This document shows positions 58,623-64,000 of a DNA stretch of 64,000 nt, piece by piece (the first letter of the stretch is position 1; every line of letters starts with the position of its first letter). The DNA comes from Alentia gelatinosa (taxonomy: Eukaryota; Annelida; Polychaeta; Phyllodocida; Polynoidae): positions 126,897,016 to 126,961,015 of the forward strand of contig OX465580.1 of NCBI GenBank assembly GCA_950022655.1, read 5' to 3'. The notes under the pieces were generated by a model. That model did not search any database and was not told the origin of the DNA. It saw only the letters and a list, made by a program, of their open reading frames with translations. The position numbers were made by a program, and so were the translations under genes.

Positions 58623-58995
58623 ATATTATTGTTTACATGGCCTTTGTTATCTTCCACTACATACTTTATCTTCTGCTACAAATAGCATTACTCAGCTGTG
58701 CATATTATTCAGGTCGGGTATCGTCGAGGCGAGGTGCTGGTCTGGGGTGAAACGTGACTGTCATCACGTTCCGAAAAACTTGTTCGAGTAAATTTCGTAA
58801 ACAATACGCGGTTTGGCATACAATCCGAAAAAGCTGAATGTTTCACTTAAATAACTTTTCGGGTCATTGCTGTGTAAGAGTATACAATGTGGTCACATAA
58901 AATCAAAATCCACTTATACCTACTAGTATAGAATCGCAAAAAAAGTAGTGATGAGCCTCTGAACTTTTAAAGAAGAACTATAAGGCAGTAGACGG

Positions 58996-59327
58996 GTTTG
59001 TGTTTGTGGGTTTGATTTAACGTCCAGTTAACCATTGCAGTTCTCACCAGACTTTCTCAAGGTTCTTTTTACACCATGAGGGTGGTGACCGAATCTATGA
59101 AATGAATTTAGGAATTAATCCCACCCCTACACATTTAGGGAAGAGTTCTTATACTTCCCACACCACATAGACATGGTATGAGAAGGATTGGCCTTTGATA
59201 GAGCAGTAAATCTACCACAGCTGGGGGTGAAGGAGAAAAGTGGCTGCAGTGGGACTCATATCAAAGTCTGACAACCTTGGGATAACAAGTCCAGTGCTCT
59301 TTACCACTGAGAGAACTCCCCACCCCG
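58996..59327 (-). mobile_element. tRNA-derived SINE, copy 12
   Basis: Tail, body and head present; the B-box is damaged (GGGACTCATATCAAAG) and the A-box reads TTCTCTCAGTGG. The right flank to 59403 matches 1035-1120. Confidence 0.83.
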
Positions 59328-60240
59328 GTCGCTTTTGTTATGCTTGCGTGCAAGCATATCCGATCTGCACCACGAGGAGGCGAGGCGACCAAGAGGGTGA
59401 ACAGATTGGTAATTGCCGTCCACCCCAGCAGACCTACGTATAGGCCACTTAGCCATTGTGCTATGTAGACAGCCATCTTACCTGCTGCCGCCATCTAAAA
59501 CACCAGGTGGAGGGACCAATTATCAATGGATTTTATCAGAAATATTTTTTGGGCTTGCCATAGAGGAATTTTAACCTCGTCTCATTATTATCTATAAAAC
59601 ATAACAACTGATAACCCCGACTACAGTGACGCTATCTTACAATATCCTGGCGGACGAGCAATGACTCTGAGCCAAATACAATCAATAAATCAACTCAGAT
59701 ATTTGAGAATACTGAAGTGACACAGAGAAACAACACGCTTTTGAGAATCAAAATTCCAAACGGCGATGCATTAATGACACCAAACACCAGACATTTTTGA
59801 TAAGGGATCATCTGGGGGCGTATCCAGGATCGCCAAAGCAGGGCGGACGGGTGTTAATTAAACGATTCGATTCCCAGTGATCGCTTTCCATGTTTTTGTC
59901 GAGGTGATTGACAACACATTCAACGCGGGAGAAGATGACAACACTCAAAACCCGGTCAGATCACACTGTCAGTTGGCACAGATTCAGGACGCGCTCTTGT
60001 GCCCGTGATCATATTCTTGAATACCAGTTGATTCGATTCCGAGGCCGTTTCGGTCCGCAGGTCAATTCGCTACCGCTCCGGGTTCGGTCCGTAAAACGGG
60101 TGAATTCGGTACCGCCCGGGGTCCCGGCCGGCCACCTGACCACACGTGTACCCGCTGACCTGTCAGCCGGCCCGTTTCTTTTCACAATACCACTTTTTTT
60201 TCTCTTTATTAATTTTTTTTTTTTTTTTATAAATTAAGAA

Positions 60241-60612
60241 TTTTGAGATACCCTACCCCTAATACTAACCCTAACCATTCCCTCACCCTAATCCCTGCCC
60301 TACTCCTAACCCTGCCCTGCATTTAACCTAACCCTAATCCTAACCTAATCCCCAACTTAACCCTGACCTAACTCTGCCCCTATCCATAACCTAACCCTCC
60401 CCCGATCCCTATAACCTAACCTAACCCTAATCCTAACCCTAACCTTAACCCTATCCCTATAACCTAACCTAATCCTAACCTTAACCCTAACCTAACCCTA
60501 ACCCTATAACCTAACCTAACCCTTACCTTAACCCTAACCCTATCCCTATAACCTAATCTAACCCCAAACCTAACCTAACCTAACCTAGCCCTAACCTAAC
60601 CCTATCCCTCAC
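60241..60612 (+). repeat. Degenerate telomere-like array (CCCTAA/CCTAAC)
   Basis: About 370 bp of CCCTAACCCTAA, CCTAACCTAACC, CCTAATCC and CCCTATAACC words. It looks like an interstitial remnant of the TTAGGG telomere repeat, or a simple repeat derived from it. CCTAAC dominates over exact CCCTAA. Confidence 0.85.
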
Positions 60613-60679
60613 ACGGGCAATCTTCTTCTACCAACAGTGGATAGGTTGGCTTTAAGGTTGGTTCATCTGACTATAATGC

Positions 60680-61100
60680 TCAGTTCACACTGCGTTTTGA
60701 GGTACCCCGATACACCCTAGTCTGAGACTGGGCATCTCTATGAGCGCGTAGCATGGCAAAACGCAGTGTGAACTGCGCACTTTCCGCTAGTCTGAGACTA
60801 GGCGTACAGGGTATTCCCAGTCTTAGACTGGAGGTACTTCAGATACGCCCAGCCACAAGCATTTTTGAATATCAAACATGTTTGATATTTGGCACTGCTA
60901 ATCACCGATTGGGCGTACCAAGGTACTTCCAGTCGCAAAAATTCCAGTTGCAAGGGGGATGGTTCATACACATAATTGTGCACAGCTTGCGATTTTGCTC
61001 CCGAATTTGGAGCGTCCAGTTTCAAGCGCGGTACCTCCAGTCTCTGACTAAAGGTACCGGCTCGCAAGCACCCCAGTCGCACAGTGTGAATAGGCCTTAT
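60680..61100. mobile_element. Foldback-rich element with repeated AGTCTGAGACT words
   Basis: TTCACACTGCG at the left (near 60686) and CGCACAGTGTGAATA at the right (near 61077) are near-complementary ends. The inside repeats CTAGTCTGAGACT, CCAGTCTTAGACTGG and GGTACCTCCAG/CTTCCAGTCG words and a palindrome around CAAACATGTTTGATATTTGG. The 188-codon plus frame (60753-61319) shows no known domain. Confidence 0.6.
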
Positions 61101-61579
61101 TCCGTAGCCTCCGACGGGCTGTGGGCAGGCATGGGACCCTCCCGAGATATCAACGTGGTCCTATTGATCACAGCTGAGGTCCCTACCTGTTTATTGGTCA
61201 TCAATTTGTGCCACACATTGGATATAACCTGCAATGTACTGATCTATTTGTCACGAAGCCAAAAAAATCATTTGAAAAAAGACCCCCAAAAAAAAACGTT
61301 ATGGGGAAGTCATCGTTAAAGGTGAAATATGGCAGCCATTGCACACGTGATATCAGCTTCTATGTCACGTGGTGCGACACGCCGTAGCCGCTCGTAGATA
61401 TTGACCGTGAATAATTGAAATATTCACTGTAGCATGGATCTCTGGTACCATAACTCTTACCCCATAATGCCATTGGAGCATGACCCAAGCACCAGACTAG
61501 TGGCCGGCTATACACAATATTACCAGGATTTTGATCAGAGTGGCCACATTCTTCGCGTAGTTGACACGTAGTAAAACTC

Positions 61580-61965
61580 AGAGTGATAGCGAGAAGTAAT
61601 TAGTAGAGAGTTAGCCTTGTCAATGTTTATGCCACGATGGGCAGGTTGTGTATTACTACACGGGGTGTTAGCCGAGTTTAGTGAGTAGCAAACCTGACCA
61701 GAGTGGTATAAACATTGACAAGGCTAACTCGAGTTCGGTTTCGTATTTATCCTACCCCATCTCACCGATATACAGAGAATATTTGTAATTATCCATGTTA
61801 GTAGTTATCAATGCTGTCGGATCTACTTTCGTTATCTCGTCCTTGATTGGTCCGTTTTTTATCCACCTTGGTGCATAAATAACACTTTATCCAACGCTAT
61901 GTCAAATACATTGAGTCAATGTTAAACCTATGGCATTTTTTATTAGGGGTAGGATAATGCGTATT
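61580..61965. mobile_element. Family B inverted-repeat element, copy 7
   Basis: Arms GTTAGCCTTGTCAATGTTTA and TAAACATTGACAAGGCTAAC are perfect complements. The apex is GGGGTGTTAGCCGAG. Ends TTTATCCTACCCCATCTC and TAGGGGTAGGATAA. A second partial right arm follows at 61968-61998. Confidence 0.82.
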
Positions 61966-62189
61966 ATAAACATTGACAAGGCTAACTCTCGTTTGGTTTC
62001 TACTAAGTATCAACTACCAGGAGAATACGGCCACAAAAAATTTTAATGTTGTATTTATTACTCATCTTTTGATTAATTACTGAACAAAAATCTGGTTAAT
62101 GATTAGAAACTCGACCTAAGCGCCGTGCATTGTTTATTTGAAATACATGTAGTTCCTAAGGTGAACATGAGTAGTGGCAGAAAAAGCTG

Positions 62190-62395
62190 TATTCTACTGA
62201 GTAGAATACATCTTTCCATATTCTACTCAGTAGCGATCCGTAGGCTCCATAGGTTTAGTATAGAGTCTTCGTGTTAGGTGAGTAATAAAAAGCCATATAC
62301 CACTGAATAGGATACGGTTTTCCGTATTCTACTCAGTAGCGATCTGTAGGCACTGTAGGTTTAGTATTGAGTATCCGTATTAGGTGGTAATAAAA
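62190..62395 (+). repeat. Two tandem copies of an approximately 110-bp unit
   Basis: Each has TATTCTACTCAGTAGCGATC, TAGGTTTAGTAT and a TTAGGTG-GTAATAAAAAGC end. A third copy is at 1-100. Confidence 0.8.
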
Positions 62396-62570
62396 AGCAT
62401 GGATAGTGTCGTCAAAAGGGGACCCTTAGGGTATAGGGACCATCAATGATTTAAGCTTTTCACTTTCGTAGACTTATTTCAGTCAATTATTTTCAATGTT
62501 TTTTTTATTTTAAAAACATGATGATATCTTTCTTCAGTAGAAGTAGCGGGAGTCCGTATCACACACTCAC

Positions 62571-62651
62571 CATAGTGTAGTTTGACGATGAAGGGATGGT
62601 CAACGTCCGCCAATATGTCGCGCTCCATTTTCGTCCGGACCCGATCCCGAA
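62571..62651 (-). CDS. RPS6KA: RSK window exon 1: helix C of N-kinase
   Basis: 81 nt: two bases of Val1, residues 2-27, one base of Ala28: [20 protein letters not shown] then IVKLHY. Glu10 is the helix C glutamate. Acceptor TTTTAG, donor GTGAGT. The upstream exon (glycine loop, catalytic Lys, ...LKKATLK in the family) should lie beyond 64000. Confidence 0.97.
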
Positions 62652-62873
62652 CTAAAAATAAAAGTGACACGAGATATTAGTCAACAGTAACAAATACACC
62701 GCACGCCAGCGGGTTCTATTTCTAACCTAAACTCGCTGTACTGCACCTGGCTCATATTACAACTGCCTTTATTTTGTCAGCCGTTTTTCTCATTTTCATC
62801 CCTATCGGAATAGCACCTGCATACATTTCTGTATCAAATGTTCATCAACTATTTATTACAAGGAAGAGATATA

Positions 62874-62906
<33 letters not shown>

Positions 62907-63122
62907 ATTGTTACACTGTTACTTATATTTAAAACCAATGTGATATACAAAAACCCAACCTCAGGTATCATACCATGAAATGGGAAAACAAATGTGATTC
63001 AAATTTAGCGCCTATAATTAGATTACCTAGCAACTGTTACACAGCAACCAGATTATCAATAACAAATACAATCCTAAAAGAGTACTTATAAGAGGAAACT
63101 TCAAAGGACAACCAATCATTGC

Positions 63123-63151
63123 CTGAAGAAGTCTGATAAATCAGACGAAAC
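63123..63151 (+). ncRNA. CTGAAGA-stem-CGAAAC hairpin, copy D
   Basis: CTGAAGAAGTCTGATAAATC then AGACGAAAC: a perfect stem GTCTGAT / ATCAGAC framed by CTGAAGA and GAAAC. The frame resembles the hammerhead ribozyme core (CUGANGA, stem II, GAAA), with one extra A before the stem. Confidence 0.45.
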
Positions 63152-63359
63152 GTCGCAACATTCCCAAATTCTACCGCCCCTATCTCGATGTATAATTACC
63201 CCCCAATAAAACCTTTTAAAGACAATCAGTTTGTCTGGCTTTCTGTGGAAATTTCTACTATCTGATTTCTGTATTTAGAGCGGGTCTTCAGGACGGTATC
63301 CAAGTCACAGTTATATCACTCAAGAACGGCACGTGCAAACTGGACCTATAACATGGCCA

Positions 63360-63775
63360 AAATACATCGACAATGAATGATGGTTCTGTGGATAGGCAGT
63401 CGTAAACCACGACAGCTTGACGCGTAGTATTACACAAACGCTAGCGAGTGTATTACGACGTAAACCTCGAGTGGTTTACAGAGCCGCCTGTCCACAAAAC
63501 CATCGTTTGTTGCATTTATTATCCAGTAAATTTCGTGTAAGTTAAACCAAGTAGTTGCCATATTAAAGAATATAACAATAGGGACTATCTCTTTGTTCTA
63601 TAGGACAAAGGGACTATTTGTCCGGTATACCATGGCTTTGAGGCCGTATACGATGGATTTGAATCCATATACCACAGTTATGGTATTTTACAAGTTTTAT
63701 ATAATAGGTCAAGGTTTACAGAGTCCCCATACATTTTCAATGGGCTCTTCGTATACAATAGATACTAAAAAATGT
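63360..63775. mobile_element. Family F foldback element, copy 5
   Basis: Core arms ATGATGGTTCTGTGGATAGG and CCGCCTGTCCACAAAACCAT, inner arms CGCGTAGTATTACAC / GTGTATTACGACG. Flank GGGACTATTTGTCCGGTATA, CTTTGAGGCCGTATAC and TTTTCAATGGGCTC. Confidence 0.75.
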
Positions 63776-64000
63776 AGTAAACATAAATGGAGCAAGATGA
63801 CATGTGGCCCAGCAACACTCCGTCTCTCCGCCAGGAGGCACTGCGCCACAAACTTCAGCGACACGACAAAGACAGGAAGCGGAAACAGTAACGCTGCGTC
63901 TCAGTTTGGTCACGTCTGAAATGTCGGCTGCAGATCCTGACTCGACGAGACAAAATATTATCTCTTCCTTGTAACTAATACTCCACGGCCGTGAAGGTAG

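Larger units (their letters stand above)
62652..64000 (-). other. Part of the RSK intron upstream of window exon 1
   Basis: No further exon was found before the window ends. It contains a run of about 26 A at 62879-62904, a hairpin motif (63123-63151) within a repeat shared with 44975-45070, and family F copy 5. Confidence 0.8.

Noticed and set aside
60753..61319. Plus frame of 188 codons
   Set aside because: It covers a foldback element with repeated AGTCTGAGACT words; no recognisable domain, no splice or start context.

Overview
The window is eukaryotic DNA: AT-rich, intron-rich and crowded with repeats. Its repeat content (tRNA-derived SINEs, many short inverted-repeat elements, vertebrate-type TTAGGG-like arrays) and an invertebrate-like kinase protein fit a marine invertebrate. 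A lophotrochozoan, perhaps a mollusc, is my best guess, but the sequence does not settle it. No bacterial-type gene, operon, CRISPR array or rRNA gene was seen.

One gene can be supported. It runs on the minus strand across nearly the whole window (62651 down to 3245) and encodes p90 ribosomal S6 kinase (RSK, RPS6KA family), the two-kinase effector of ERK/MAPK signalling. Fifteen internal exons were placed. All have GT/AG borders and compatible phases, and together they give a continuous 597-residue stretch with no stop. In protein order: window exons 1-7 (62651-47353) carry most of the N-terminal AGC kinase and its tail; exon 8 (26811-26696) the regulatory linker with the hydrophobic motif; exon 9 (24858-24781) a poorly conserved linker; exons 10-15 (16432-3245) the C-terminal CaMK-type kinase. 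The start codon, glycine loop and catalytic lysine of the first kinase lie beyond 64000. The last exon, with the ERK docking tail, was not found and probably lies before position 1. Residue numbers below count from the first codon of window exon 1.

The rest is intron, about 97 percent of the window, filled with repeats. These include a tRNA-Thr-like SINE (12 copies, all in the same orientation); several families of short inverted-repeat elements, named here by letter; a CAGGG-ended family (K) that repeatedly abuts RSK splice sites; pogo-like elements flanked by TA; and tandem arrays. The arrays are a 22-bp G-rich minisatellite touching the exon 15 donor, an approximately 118-bp array that includes the exon 13 donor, a 39-bp satellite, degenerate telomere-like DNA and a GC-rich GGCGGGC array.

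The observations most worth checking are: exon-edge repeats that copy or crowd RSK splice donors; inverted-repeat elements with shared ends but interchangeable palindromic cores, several with GCGAAGC at the apex; and four hairpins with unlike stems but a common CTGAAGA...CGAAAC frame, resembling a hammerhead ribozyme core.
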